A stretch of 64,000 bases of DNA from Streptomyces asiaticus (lineage in GTDB: Bacteria > Actinomycetota > Actinomycetes > Streptomycetales > Streptomycetaceae), in assembly GCF_018138715.1 (NCBI RefSeq), contig NZ_JAGSHX010000006.1, positions 6,510,001 to 6,574,000 of the forward strand, written 5' to 3'. Within the stretch, counting starts at the first letter, position 1. Every line of letters begins with the position of its first letter. Below the pieces are notes generated by a model. It saw nothing but the letters and a program-made list of their open reading frames with translations. It did no database searches and had not been told where the DNA came from. The translations under genes and the position numbers were made by a program. This document shows, piece by piece, positions 17,237 to 26,001 of the stretch.

Positions 17237-17251
17237 CCGACAGACTGTCGG
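17237..17251. promoter_or_regulatory. 15-bp perfect palindrome just upstream of the heme oxygenase -35
   Basis: CCGACAGACTGTCGG has two 7-base arms around a single base and sits 7 bp beyond the predicted -35. The position suits an activator or a second repressor. It could instead be a leftover of the neighbouring insertion element. Confidence 0.45.
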
Positions 17252-17317
17252 TAAAACGGCGCGTCCGTTCGGCTGTCGGCTACCGGGATCCATTGGTTCC
17301 GGCGGAGCCGGGCAGGG

Positions 17318-17536
17318 GGCAGTGACCTTGGGGCGGGAAGTTCACCCACAGCGGAACGTGGCGTTGAACGCCGCAAGTTCGTACTCGAAGTCCGCGGGCC
17401 GACCGCGTGATCTCCTCCATTCGCACCGGGTGAAGTCCGTGAACACGTTGTGCCGGAACTTTGTCACGAAGACCGCGTGCATATGCATCACGAAAGCACT
17501 GTGCTGACCAGTTCTGATCTCCTGCATCTCTCCCAT
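17318..17536 (-). pseudogene. Degenerate IS200-type TnpA (Y1 HUH transposase) remnant
   Basis: On the minus strand the frame reads MHAVFVTKFRHNVFTD and ADFEYELAAFN, which match the start of IS200/IS605 TnpA. The frame then breaks, and another frame continues with HVPLWVNFPPQ, the equivalent of the HUH segment HVHLLVNFPPK. The second His of HUH is Pro here, and the catalytic Tyr half is absent. The protein cannot be active. Confidence 0.72.
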
Positions 17537-17561
17537 AGCCCAAGTGCGTACGGTGGCTCTC

Positions 17562-18785
17562 ATGCGGCTTCGGTACAGCTTTCGCCTGTACCCGAATCAC
17601 GCCCAACGCGGCGCGTTGGCACGGGCATTCGGGTGCGCCCGCGTCGTCTTCAATGACGCCGTGCGCGCCCGCGAGGACGCCAGAGCGGCGGGAGGCCCGT
17701 TCCCGAAAGCCGGGGAGCTGTCCACGCGCCTGATCACCCAGGCCAAACAGACCAAGGCCCGCTCCTGGCTGGGCGAGGTCTCCGCAGTCGTGCTCCAGCA
17801 GTCCCTGCGCGACGCCGAGACGGCCTACAAGAACTTCTTCGCCTCCCTCAAGGGCGAGCGCAAGGGACCCAAACTCGGGGCGCCGAGGTTCAAGTCCCGC
17901 AAGGATGCCCGGCAGTCGATCCGGTTCACCGCCAACGCCCGCTGGTCGGTCACCGGCAGCGGACAACTGAGCCTGCCGAAGATCGGGGCCGTCAAGGTGA
18001 AGTGGTCGCGCACCCTGCCCACCACCCCCACCTCCGTCACCGTGATCAAGGACGCGGCCGGGAGGTACTTCGCCTCCTTCGTCATTGACACCGACCCGGC
18101 TGCCGACGCCGCCCGGATGCCCGACAGCGATCGGACCGTCGGCATCGACCTGGGGCTGACGCACTTCGCGATCCTCGACGACGGCACGAAGATCGACTCT
18201 CCGCGGTTTCTGCGCCGCGCGGAGAAGAAGCTGAAGAAGGCCCAGCGGGAGCTGTCCCGCAAACAGAAGGGATCCAGGAACCGGGAGAAGGCCCGCCTGA
18301 AGGTCGCCCGTGAGCATGCCCGCGTCGCCGACGCGCGCCGTGAATTTCACCACCAGCTTTCCACGAAGCTGATCCGCGAGAACCAAGCCATCGGCGTGGA
18401 GGACCTGGCGGTGAACGCACTGGCACGCACCAGACTGGCCAAGAGTGTGCACGATGCGGGCTGGTCACGGTTTGTGGCCATGCTCGTCTACAAGGCCGAC
18501 CGGTACGGACGCACCCTGATCAAGATCGGCAGGTTCGTGCCGACCAGTCGGACCTGCTCGTACTGCGGCCACGTGGACGGACCCAAACCCCTCCACATCC
18601 GGGAATGGACCTGCCCCGCTTGCGGAGCCCTCCTCGACCGGGACATCAACTCCGCACGCAACGTGAAAAAGGCCGCCGGACTGGCGGTATCGGCCTGTGG
18701 AGCGCCGATAAGACCAGAACCCGTTCTGGCACAGCGCAACGAAGCAGGAAGCCACGGATTCCCTCCAGAAGTCTGTGCCGCATAG
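17562..18785 (+). CDS. tnpB: TnpB, RNA-guided DNA endonuclease of IS605-type element
   Basis: The 407-residue protein has the length and parts of TnpB: an N-terminal helix-turn-helix region (MRLRYSFRLYPNHAQRGALARAFG), the RuvC motifs GIDLG (Asp), GVEDLAVNAL (Glu) and DRDINSARN (Asp), and the zinc ribbon CSYCGHVDG...CPACG between the last two. All three catalytic acids are present. TnpB uses an omega RNA made from the element's right end to cut DNA that matches the flanking sequence. The ATG at 17,562 begins the conserved region; an in-frame GTG at 17,544 is possible. tnpA beside it is dead. Confidence 0.9.
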   Translation: MRLRYSFRLYPNHAQRGALARAFGCARVVFNDAVRAREDARAAGGPFPKAGELSTRLITQAKQTKARSWLGEVSAVVLQQSLRDAETAYKNFFASLKGERKGPKLGAPRFKSRKDARQSIRFTANARWSVTGSGQLSLPKIGAVKVKWSRTLPTTPTSVTVIKDAAGRYFASFVIDTDPAADAARMPDSDRTVGIDLGLTHFAILDDGTKIDSPRFLRRAEKKLKKAQRELSRKQKGSRNREKARLKVAREHARVADARREFHHQLSTKLIRENQAIGVEDLAVNALARTRLAKSVHDAGWSRFVAMLVYKADRYGRTLIKIGRFVPTSRTCSYCGHVDGPKPLHIREWTCPACGALLDRDINSARNVKKAAGLAVSACGAPIRPEPVLAQRNEAGSHGFPPEVCAA

Positions 18786-18813
18786 CACAGACTTCGGAAG
18801 GGAAGGCCAGAAT

Positions 18814-18833
18814 CCTCGGACTTCAGTCCGAGG
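18814..18833 (+). ncRNA. Right-end hairpin, likely 3' part of the omega RNA scaffold
   Basis: CCTCGGACT and AGTCCGAGG form a perfect 9-bp stem with a TC turn, 28 bp after the tnpB stop. In this family the right-end hairpin is the 3' end of the omega RNA, and the bases after the element end serve as guide. The 5' end of the RNA, probably inside tnpB, cannot be fixed by eye. Confidence 0.55.
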
Positions 18834-18839
18834 AGCAAG

Positions 18840-19697
18840 TCAAGGCAGCGTGAGGATCTCCGCCCCGGTCTCGGTCACCACCAGTGTGTGCTCGAACTGC
18901 GCCGTCCGCTTGCGGTCCTTGGTGACCACGGTCCAGCCGTCCTCCCACATGTCGTACTCATGGGTGCCGAGCGTCAGCATCGGCTCGATGGTGAAGGTCA
19001 TCCCCGGCTTGATCTCGGTGGTGTGGTGCGGGCTGTCGTAGTGCGGCACGATCAGGCCGGAGTGGAACGAGGTGTTGATCCCGTGGCCGGTGAAGTCGCG
19101 AACCACGCCGTAGCCGAAGCGCTTGGCGTACGACTCGATGACCCGCCCGATGATGTTGATCCGGCGGCCCGGCTTGACGGCCTTGATCGCGCGGTTGAGG
19201 GACTCACGGGTGCGCTCGACGAGCAGCCGCGACTCCTCGTCCACCTCGCCGCACAGGTAGGTGGCGTTGTTGTCCCCGTGCACCCCGCCGATGTAGGCGG
19301 TGACGTCGAGGTTCACGATGTCGCCGTCCTTGAGGACGGTGGTGTCGGGGATGCCGTGGCAGATGACCTCGTTGACCGAGCTGCACAGCGACTTGGGGAA
19401 CCCGCGGTAGCCCAGCGTCGAGGGGTACGCGCCGTGGTCGCACATGTACTCGTGGGCCACCCGGTCCAGCTCGTCCGTGGTGACCCCCGGTGCGATCAGC
19501 TTGGCGGCCTCCTCCATCGCCCGCGCGGCGATCCGCCCGGCGATCCGCATGCGCTCGATCGTCTCGGCGTCCTGGACCTCGGGCCCGTCGTAACGAGTGG
19601 GGCCCTCCTTCCCGACGTACTCCGGACGCGGGATCGAGGCGGGGACGGTGCGGGTGGGGGAGAGCTTCCCCGGGACTAGAAGCGACTGGCCAGACAT
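18840..19697 (-). CDS. map: Methionine aminopeptidase, type I
   Basis: The 285-residue enzyme removes the initiator Met from new proteins. Its dinuclear metal ligands are visible: VNLDVTAY and HGDNNATY (Asp pair), GHGI (His), TIEPML and FEHTLVV (Glu pair). The N-terminal 30 residues ([22 protein letters not shown]) are usual for actinobacterial isoforms. The start at 19,697 follows TACACT by seven bases and lacks a Shine-Dalgarno sequence, which suggests a leaderless mRNA. The IS605-type element ends exactly at its stop codon, leaving the protein intact. Confidence 0.95.
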   Translation of the reverse strand: MSGQSLLVPGKLSPTRTVPASIPRPEYVGKEGPTRYDGPEVQDAETIERMRIAGRIAARAMEEAAKLIAPGVTTDELDRVAHEYMCDHGAYPSTLGYRGFPKSLCSSVNEVICHGIPDTTVLKDGDIVNLDVTAYIGGVHGDNNATYLCGEVDEESRLLVERTRESLNRAIKAVKPGRRINIIGRVIESYAKRFGYGVVRDFTGHGINTSFHSGLIVPHYDSPHHTTEIKPGMTFTIEPMLTLGTHEYDMWEDGWTVVTKDRKRTAQFEHTLVVTETGAEILTLP

Positions 19698-19785
19698 ATC
19701 AGCGAGTGTATCGGCGGCGCATGGGGCAGCATGGCCGCAAGGGCCCTTCGGGCCACTGGGGAACGAGCGGAGGCCGGAGGCCGGG

Positions 19786-20010
19786 ATGGCGCTGTTCAAG
19801 AGGGGAACCGCCGGCAAGCCCGGCGAGTGGTACTACTGCATCAAGCACCAGAAGGTCGAGGAGGGCCCGGAGTGCCGCGCCGCCGACCGCCTCGGCCCGT
19901 ACGGCTCCCCGGAGGAGGCCGCCCGCGCGATGGAGACGGCGCGCGAGCGCAATGAGGAGTGGCGGAACGACCCGCGCTGGCGCGACGACGATCCCGCGGC
20001 GACGGACTGA
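19786..20010 (+). CDS. Small conserved hypothetical protein (74 aa)
   Basis: The 74-residue protein starts at an ATG with a perfect GGAGG five bases upstream. It reads [27 protein letters not shown], then [31 protein letters not shown], and ends acidic. A tyrosine/tryptophan/cysteine-containing N-terminus and a helical charged middle suggest a small folded domain with a WYYC-KH core. I know no function. It is divergent from map. Confidence 0.78.
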   Translation: MALFKRGTAGKPGEWYYCIKHQKVEEGPECRAADRLGPYGSPEEAARAMETARERNEEWRNDPRWRDDDPAATD

Positions 20011-20057
20011 GGCCGACCGGGGTCCCCGCCCACAGGTGTGCGGTGGACCTCCACACC

Positions 20058-20340
20058 TCAGTCGCGCTTCTCCTTGCGCTGCCTGTCCCGCAAGTACTCC
20101 TCCACCACATCCGGGTGGCGCCGCATCGCGGCCTTGAGCTGGCCTCTGCGGTAGCGGACCCGGCCTTCTTCGACTCTCTGCCCCCAGCCGTCGTGCGCCT
20201 CGACAAGCCGTTCGGTGATGAGGAACTCGATGACATCCTCGATACAGGGCCTGAACCGGTTCCCGCCCGTCGAAGCGGCAGAGGCAGGTCTCCAGGTCCT
20301 CGTCGGCGAAGAGTCCGCGCAGGACACTGACAGCATCCCG
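20058..20340 (-). pseudogene. Probable frameshifted gene remnant of unknown family
   Basis: On the minus strand one frame gives VLRGLFADEDLETCLCRFDG. A second frame then continues with FRPCIEDVIEFLITERLVEAHDGW, GQLKAAMRRHPDVVEEYLRDRQRKEKRD and a stop. Both halves look like real protein, but they are in different frames and there is no strong start, so a shift near 20,270 has probably broken the gene. I do not recognise the family. Confidence 0.4.
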
Positions 20341-20434
20341 TATTCGCGACCTCGCCGACAGTTACATACCCCGATTGGGTGAACTGTTACCGGTCGGAGT
20401 GGTCGACCGAGTGAGCGGCGTCGGCGGGGCCCCC

Positions 20435-21037
20435 TCACCAATGCGTCGGCGGCGCCGCCAAGTGCTCCGCCAGCCGGGCCAGCCGGTCCTGGAAGCGGCG
20501 GCGGCCGGGACGCGGCAGGCTGTTTTCGCCGGCGGCCGCGCTGACCAGGTGCTGGAGGGTGTCGAGGTCGAGTTCGCCGCCCTCGGGGGCGGAGAGCGCG
20601 TCGTGGGCCAGGGCGTGCAGCTCGGCGTCGCCGCCGTCGAGGGCGAGCACGGTGGCCCCGCCCCGGCGGGCGTCGTTCACCCGCTCCAGCAGTCCGGACC
20701 CGGGCTCGCCCGGCGCGACCACCAGCAGGGTCTCCCCGCGGCCCGCCCGCTCCAGCCGCCCGAGCCCGACCGCCAGATGCGCGGGGACGGCGCCGCCCTC
20801 CGGCACCCGGTGGCGGACGAGGGTGGGGGACAGCTCGGGCAGCCCGGACCAGGCCGCCTCGTCGTCGAGGTGCGCGGCCAGGTGCCACGGTTCGTAAGCC
20901 TCGCTGCCGACCAGCAGCAGTCCGCCCGCGCGCGGTCCGACCGAGGCCCGTAGCGAGCCCGCGAAGCGGCGGGCGGCCTGGAGCCATTCCGTTCCGGCGA
21001 GGACTTCGCGCAGCAGCGCGACCCTTACGGCGTCCAT
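20435..21037 (-). CDS. Conserved hypothetical protein, SIS-domain-like character
   Basis: The 200-residue protein has alternating hydrophobic strands and glycine turns (GGLLLVGSEAYEPWHLAAHLDDEAAW, GRGETLLVVAPGEPGSGLLERV, GATVLALDGGDAELHALAHDAL) that recall a sugar-isomerase-like alpha/beta fold, but there is no diagnostic motif. It has no signal or membrane segment. The C-terminus (RRRFQDRLARLAEHLAAPPTHW) is amphipathic. Function is unknown. It stands alone next to the IS481 fragment. Confidence 0.65.
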   Translation of the reverse strand: MDAVRVALLREVLAGTEWLQAARRFAGSLRASVGPRAGGLLLVGSEAYEPWHLAAHLDDEAAWSGLPELSPTLVRHRVPEGGAVPAHLAVGLGRLERAGRGETLLVVAPGEPGSGLLERVNDARRGGATVLALDGGDAELHALAHDALSAPEGGELDLDTLQHLVSAAAGENSLPRPGRRRFQDRLARLAEHLAAPPTHW

Positions 21038-21159
21038 GGCATCCGGATCCTGCCCCGGCCCGCGCCCCGGCGGGCGCGATTCGGGTCCGGCTCACCCGTT
21101 CGAGGCATATGCGGTGGGCATGCCGTGGACAGGGCGAAAGCGTTCTCGCCTGATGAGGC

Positions 21160-21275
21160 GTCACGACGAGCCGCCCGCACCACAGCCCGCGCCGGACCCC
21201 GACCCGCACCGAGCGGCGGATCATCAAGGTCCGCGTGCTGCGCCGGTGGGGCCCGGCCCGCATCGCCCACCTGTA
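21160..21275 (+). pseudogene. IS481-family transposase N-terminal fragment
   Basis: One plus-strand frame reads TSRPHHSPRRTPTRTER, then IIKVRVLRRWGPARIAHL, which is the helix-turn-helix segment found near the N-terminus of IS481 transposases (RRWGPxRIAxxL). There is a stop just upstream, and the similarity ends after HL, 15 bp before the stop codon of the histidine kinase gene. The DDE domain is missing. It marks the left edge of a block that is probably acquired. Confidence 0.6.
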
Positions 21276-21288
21276 TCCCGCGGTTCGG

Positions 21289-22713
21289 TCAACCGGTCAT
21301 CAACCGTACGGTGACGGTGGTCCCGACACCTACGGCTGACTCCACCGAGACGTGGCCGTGGTGGGCGTGGACGATCGCCTCGACGATGGCCAGACCCAGG
21401 CCGGAACCACCGTAGGAGCGGCTGCGACTGGCCTCGGCACGCCAGAAGCGTTCGAAGACGCGCGGCAGGTCGTCATGGGCGATGCCGGGGCCGTCGTCGG
21501 CGACCGAGACCTGGACGTATCCGGGGGTGGTGGTGACAGTGACGTGTACGGCGGCCTGTGCCGGGGTGTGCTGGACCGCGTTGCCGACGAGGTTGCGCAG
21601 CACCTGCTGGAGTCGGGCCGCGTCGCCGGTCACCCGGGCCGGTCCGGTGGCGGTCAGGGTGATGCTACGGGCCGCGTAGATGACCCGTGCGTCCTCCACC
21701 ACGCTGGCGGCCAGCGCGGTCAGATCCAGGGGTTCCTGCTCGATGGGCCTGCCGGCATCGAGGCGGGCGAGCAGCGAGAGGTCCTCGACCAGCAGCCGCA
21801 TGCGGCCGACCTCGTTCTCGATGTGCCCGAGCGCGGTCTCCAGCCGGGGCCCGGTCAGTCCGCCCTGGCGGTGCAGGTCGAGCCAGCCGGAGATGGTGGA
21901 CAGCGGAGTGCGCAATTCGTGCGAGGTGTCCGCGGCCAGTGAGCGGACAGTGGCCTCTGCGCGGGCCTGCGCGTCGAAAGCCCGGTTGACCGCTTCGGCC
22001 AGTTGGTCGGTCTCGCTGCGGTTTCCGCGGGTGGGAAGGCGTTCGGTCAGGTGTCCTTCGGCGATCGCGTCGGCGCTGGCGGCCATCGTGGCCAGTGGCC
22101 GCATACCCAGCCGCAGTACCAGGACGGCGAGGGCGAGGAGCAGCACCAGGGCGCCGGCGACGATCGCCAGTTGGCGAGCGACGAGGGTATCGGTGGTGGA
22201 GTCGTCGACCGCGATGTCCATCACCAGGATGACGGCTGCCGGCCTGACGGCAGACCTGCCCGCTCTCTCCAGGACGAGGCCGGGGCTGGGAATGCGGACG
22301 GCACTGAGGTGGTCCCGTCCCGTGACGTTGCCGTAGTCGATGACGCGGCCGGCGGGGACGGTGGTGGTGGCGCGGACAAGCGCCTCGGGGGCGAGATCGC
22401 CGGAGCCGGTGGACAGCAGGATCCGGTCGTGCGCGTCGATGGCGATGCTGCCGAACGGCGGGCCCAGCAGAGCGGAGATCTGGTCGCCGTCGGCGACTTG
22501 CGGACCTCGGGCGATGACGGCCTGCAGCCGGGCGGAAGTGTCCCGCAGGGTGCGCGTGTTGCGTTTGTGGAGGAAGCTTTCCAGCATCAGGATGCTGGTC
22601 ACCGAACTCGCCGTCAGCCCGGCCACGAGCAGGACGGCGAGTCCGGCCAGGATGCGTAGGCGGACCCCGGCGCGCGAGGGCCGCAGGCGGCCGTGGAGCC
22701 CTGCGAGGTTCAT
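21289..22713 (-). CDS. HAMP-containing sensor histidine kinase
   Basis: The 474-residue kinase has two membrane helices (about 20-42 and 183-205) around an extracellular sensor of some 140 residues, then a HAMP linker (MRPLATMAASADAIAEGHL). The H-box is DTSHELRTPLSTISGWL, the N-box NLVGNAVQHTP, and the ATP lid has DDGPGI and SGLGLAIV. It should phosphorylate the response regulator whose gene ends over its ATG. The ATGA overlap shows they are co-translated. Confidence 0.93.
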   Translation of the reverse strand: MNLAGLHGRLRPSRAGVRLRILAGLAVLLVAGLTASSVTSILMLESFLHKRNTRTLRDTSARLQAVIARGPQVADGDQISALLGPPFGSIAIDAHDRILLSTGSGDLAPEALVRATTTVPAGRVIDYGNVTGRDHLSAVRIPSPGLVLERAGRSAVRPAAVILVMDIAVDDSTTDTLVARQLAIVAGALVLLLALAVLVLRLGMRPLATMAASADAIAEGHLTERLPTRGNRSETDQLAEAVNRAFDAQARAEATVRSLAADTSHELRTPLSTISGWLDLHRQGGLTGPRLETALGHIENEVGRMRLLVEDLSLLARLDAGRPIEQEPLDLTALAASVVEDARVIYAARSITLTATGPARVTGDAARLQQVLRNLVGNAVQHTPAQAAVHVTVTTTPGYVQVSVADDGPGIAHDDLPRVFERFWRAEASRSRSYGGSGLGLAIVEAIVHAHHGHVSVESAVGVGTTVTVRLMTG

Positions 22714-23447
22714 CGGTCGCCGTGCTGCCGGAGGGTGTAACCGATGCCGCGGACGGTGTGCAGGAGCGGGGCGCGGCCGTGGTCGATCTTGCGGCGGAGG
22801 TTGGAGACGAACCGTTCGACGACGACCGAGTCGCCGCCGAAGTCGTACTGCCAGACCGCTTCGAGGATTTGCGACCGGGACAGCACCTGGCCCTGGCGGG
22901 ACATGAGGTGGTGCAGCAGGCGGTACTCGGTGGGCGACAGGTCGACGAGGGTGCCGCCGCGGCGCACCTCGTGGCGCAGGTCGTCGATCTCCAGGTCGGC
23001 GCAGCGAAGTGTCGACTCCTCCGCGGCGGGCGAGCCGCCGCGGGCGCGGCGGAGCAGCGCCTGCAGGCGGGCACCCACCTCGACGACGCTGAACGGCTTG
23101 GTGACGTAGTCGTCGCCGCCCAGGCGCAGTCCGCGGACCCGGTCCTCCACCGCGTCCCGGGCAGTGAGGAAGAGGACGGGGACTGTGATGCCGCGTTCGC
23201 GCAGGAGCTGCAGGATCTCGAAACCGTCCGCCCCGGGGAGCATCACGTCCAGGACGACGACGTCGGGCGGGCGGCGGGCGACCAGGGCCAGTGCCTCGGT
23301 CAGGTCGCCCGCCGCGTCCACGGTGAACCCGGCGAACCCGAGCGCCGAGATCAGCAACTGCCGGATACCGGGGTCATCGTCGACGACCAGGACCCTGTCG
23401 GGTTCCGGGCCGGAGCCGGCAGCGGCCGGGACATTGCTGACACTCAT
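22710..23447 (-). CDS. OmpR/PhoB-type response regulator
   Basis: The 245-residue protein has a receiver domain (VLVVDDDPGIRQLL, phospho-acceptor in VVVLDVMLPGADGFE, KPF lysine in VTKPF) and a C-terminal winged helix (LSPTEYRLLHHLM, FVSNLRRKIDHG, LHTVRGIGYTL). The start at 23,447 follows GAGGAG; longer starts would only add a basic Pro-rich segment. It likely controls the MMPL gene 62 bp upstream on the same strand. Confidence 0.93.
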   Translation of the reverse strand: MSVSNVPAAAGSGPEPDRVLVVDDDPGIRQLLISALGFAGFTVDAAGDLTEALALVARRPPDVVVLDVMLPGADGFEILQLLRERGITVPVLFLTARDAVEDRVRGLRLGGDDYVTKPFSVVEVGARLQALLRRARGGSPAAEESTLRCADLEIDDLRHEVRRGGTLVDLSPTEYRLLHHLMSRQGQVLSRSQILEAVWQYDFGGDSVVVERFVSNLRRKIDHGRAPLLHTVRGIGYTLRQHGDR

Positions 23448-23509
23448 GTGCGCTGCGCTCCTCGGGTCGGGACGACGGCTTCTTTGCTCCCGGGCATCGG
23501 CAGATCCGG

Positions 23510-25723
23510 TCATCGTGCCACGGACTCGCTTTCCAGGCCGTCGCGGGTGGGAATGCGGTCCGCGCCGTCGGGGCCCGCGGTGATGCTTTCGCCTTCGAGG
23601 TCCAGGTGCGGCAGGAAGCGCTCCAGGCGGCGGGGGAGCCACCAGGCGCGGTCGCCGAGCAGAGCGAGAACCGCGGGCACGAGGGTCATTCTGACCAGGA
23701 AGGCGTCCACCAGGACGCCGAAGGCGAGACCGAAGGCGATCGGCATGACGTCGGGATCCTTGCCGAACACGAAGTCGACGAAGACCGCGATCATGATGAG
23801 GGCGGCGGAGGTCACTATCCGGGAAGCGTTGCGCGCCCCGACGACGATCGCGCGGCGGGCGTCCTTGCGGTGGCCGTATTCCTCGCGCATCGCCGAAACC
23901 AGGAACACCTCGTAGTCCATGGCCAGCCCGAACAGCACCGCCATGACGATGATGGGGACGAAGCTGCCGACCGGGCCGAGGCTGGGCACACCGAGCAGGT
24001 CAGCGAGCCAGCCCCACTGGAAGACGGCGACCATCGCGCCAAAGGCCGAGCTGACCGACAGCAGGAACCCGGCGGTGGCCTTGATCGGGATGGCGAGGGA
24101 CCGGAAGGCGATCAGCAGCAGCAACAGTGACAGGCCCACGACGACGACCGCGAACGGGACCAGCGCGCCGCTGAGTTTGGTGGAGACGTCGATGCTGACG
24201 GCCGTCTGGCCGGTGACAGCAACGTAGCTGCCGCTGTGCCGGGCCACGGGTCCGGTGACCTCGTTCAGGCGGGAGACGAGTCGGCTGGTGGCCTGCGTGC
24301 GCGGACCGGTGGTCGGGATGACCTGGATACGGGCGGCGTCGAGGTCCTTGGCGGTGTCGATCCCGCTGATGTCCGCGATGCCGTCGATGCCCTTGAGCTT
24401 CTGCTTCACCGCGGCGGCGGTCTGTGCCGTGGCCTTGGCGTCGGCGCCTTCGACGAGGACGATCAGCGGGCCGTTGGCGCCGGGGCCGAAGGCATGGCCG
24501 ATGGTGTCGTATGCCTGGCGGGTGGCGGTCCCCTTCGCGTTCGAGCCGTCGTCGGTCAGGGCCATCTTCAGTTGCAGGGCGGGCGCGGCGATCACCAGAA
24601 GCCCGACCGTCACCACGATCAGGTAGCGCACCGGGTGGCGGAGCACGCCGCTCACCCACTTCGCGCCCATCGTCGTCCTGGCCGGGTGGGTGGTACGGGC
24701 CGCCCGGGAGCCGGGTTTGGGAACGAGCCTGCGGCCGAAGGCGGACATCACCGCGGGCAGCAGCGTCAGCGCCATGATCATGGCCATCGCGACGGCGCCC
24801 GCCGAGGCCAGGCCCATGGAGGTCAGCATGGGGACGCCGGCGAGCGACAGTCCTGCCAGTGCGATGAGCACGGTCGCGCCGGCGAAGACCACGGCGCTGC
24901 CCGCGGTGGCGGTGGCCTTCGCCACCGACTCTCCGACGGGCATGCCCGAGGCGAGGTGCGCGCGGTGACGCGAGACGATGAGCAGCGCGTAGTCGATGCC
25001 GACCGCGAGCCCGAGCATGACCGCCAGCGTGGGGGCGTTCTCGGAGATGCCGACCGCCGAGGCGAGGCCCATGGTCGCCATCATGCTGCCGACCACGCCG
25101 AGGACGGCGGTGAGCAGCGGCATTCCGGCTGACAGCAGTGAACCGAAGGTGATGACGAGGATCGCCAGGGCCACGAGGATGCCGATCAGCTCGGTCGGGC
25201 CGACCGGGGACGTCGTGGGGGCGTACGCGTCACCGCCGTACACGACCGTCAGCCCGGCCTTCGTGGCCGTGGCGCCGGTGGCCTTCAAGGCGTCCAGCGT
25301 CGCGGTGGGCACGTCGCTGTCCTTCGCGGTGCTGAACCCCACCTGGGCCACCGCGGTCCGCCCGTCGGGCGAGACCATGCCGTCCTGGGCGGGGTCGCCG
25401 ACCGCCGTGACCCCGGCGACCTTGCCTGCCGCCGCCAGACTGGCGCGCAGCGGCCCCTGGAATCCGGGCTCGCTCAGCTTGTGACCGGGTGGCGCCTGGA
25501 AAACGACCTGTGCGGACTGCTTGTCCGGTTCGGGCCAGTGCCGGTCCATCCTCGTCAGCGCGGTCTGGGCCGGGGAGCCCGGGATGGAATCGCTGTTCTG
25601 GAACGATCCGCCGAACGTCAGTCCCAGGCCGATGACGGCCGCGAGAACGATCAGCCATCCGATCACCATCGTCCGCCATCGTCGTGCGCCGAAGGCGCCG
25701 AGCCGGTACAGAAGCGTTGCCAT
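23510..25723 (-). CDS. MMPL/RND-family transporter
   Basis: The 737-residue protein has the twelve-helix RND layout with two large extracytoplasmic domains. Each half carries the GxxxDY-type proton-relay motif: GLAVGIDYALLIVSRHR and GLAMDYEVFLVSAMREEY. Streptomyces MMPL proteins export lipids, peptides or drugs. The gene heads a run of MMPL, response regulator and kinase on the minus strand, so export is probably a response to an envelope signal. The ATG at 25,723 follows GAGAG and starts MATLLYRLGAFGARRW, a usual MMPL N-terminus. Confidence 0.92.
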   Translation of the reverse strand: MATLLYRLGAFGARRWRTMVIGWLIVLAAVIGLGLTFGGSFQNSDSIPGSPAQTALTRMDRHWPEPDKQSAQVVFQAPPGHKLSEPGFQGPLRASLAAAGKVAGVTAVGDPAQDGMVSPDGRTAVAQVGFSTAKDSDVPTATLDALKATGATATKAGLTVVYGGDAYAPTTSPVGPTELIGILVALAILVITFGSLLSAGMPLLTAVLGVVGSMMATMGLASAVGISENAPTLAVMLGLAVGIDYALLIVSRHRAHLASGMPVGESVAKATATAGSAVVFAGATVLIALAGLSLAGVPMLTSMGLASAGAVAMAMIMALTLLPAVMSAFGRRLVPKPGSRAARTTHPARTTMGAKWVSGVLRHPVRYLIVVTVGLLVIAAPALQLKMALTDDGSNAKGTATRQAYDTIGHAFGPGANGPLIVLVEGADAKATAQTAAAVKQKLKGIDGIADISGIDTAKDLDAARIQVIPTTGPRTQATSRLVSRLNEVTGPVARHSGSYVAVTGQTAVSIDVSTKLSGALVPFAVVVVGLSLLLLLIAFRSLAIPIKATAGFLLSVSSAFGAMVAVFQWGWLADLLGVPSLGPVGSFVPIIVMAVLFGLAMDYEVFLVSAMREEYGHRKDARRAIVVGARNASRIVTSAALIMIAVFVDFVFGKDPDVMPIAFGLAFGVLVDAFLVRMTLVPAVLALLGDRAWWLPRRLERFLPHLDLEGESITAGPDGADRIPTRDGLESESVAR

Positions 25724-26001
25724 TGCCCATCTCTCGTCAAAAGGTAGAAGTGACAACGACGATCCTGTTCGGCGTGCTTGACGGTCGTCCCACGCTGCGC
25801 TTGACGGCTGCTTGACGGTATGCAGGGCACCTTTCAGGTCCGGCGGGCAGGAAACCGCGGCGTGCGTGTCCACGACGAGGTGACGAAAGCGCGGAGCCGT
25901 CGCGGTTCCTGAACGCGGACTGTGGAATGAGCGGCTTCCTGGGGGCAAGCCCGGTCACGGCCGCCCTGTCCCGGCACCGGCCGCCCTTGCCGAGGCCACG
26001 G

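Larger units (their letters stand above)
17318..18843. mobile_element. IS200/IS605-type element remnant (dead tnpA, orphan tnpB)
   Basis: The element carries divergent tnpA and tnpB as in the IS605 group. tnpA is a short degenerate piece; tnpB looks whole. The right end has a perfect 9-bp-stem hairpin (18,814-18,833) and probably stops near 18,843, where its last bases TCA double as the reverse complement of the map stop codon. The left end cannot be defined because tnpA is deleted. Confidence 0.7.

Noticed and set aside
17237..17251. The palindrome as an insertion-element end
   Set aside because: It lacks a matching partner near the right end of the IS605-type remnant and sits in a promoter position, so the regulatory reading was preferred, with caution.
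17280..18452. A 390-codon frame antisense to tnpB
   Set aside because: It is a shadow, except that its last codons pass through the tnpA remnant (HVPLWVNFPPQ), which is reported there.
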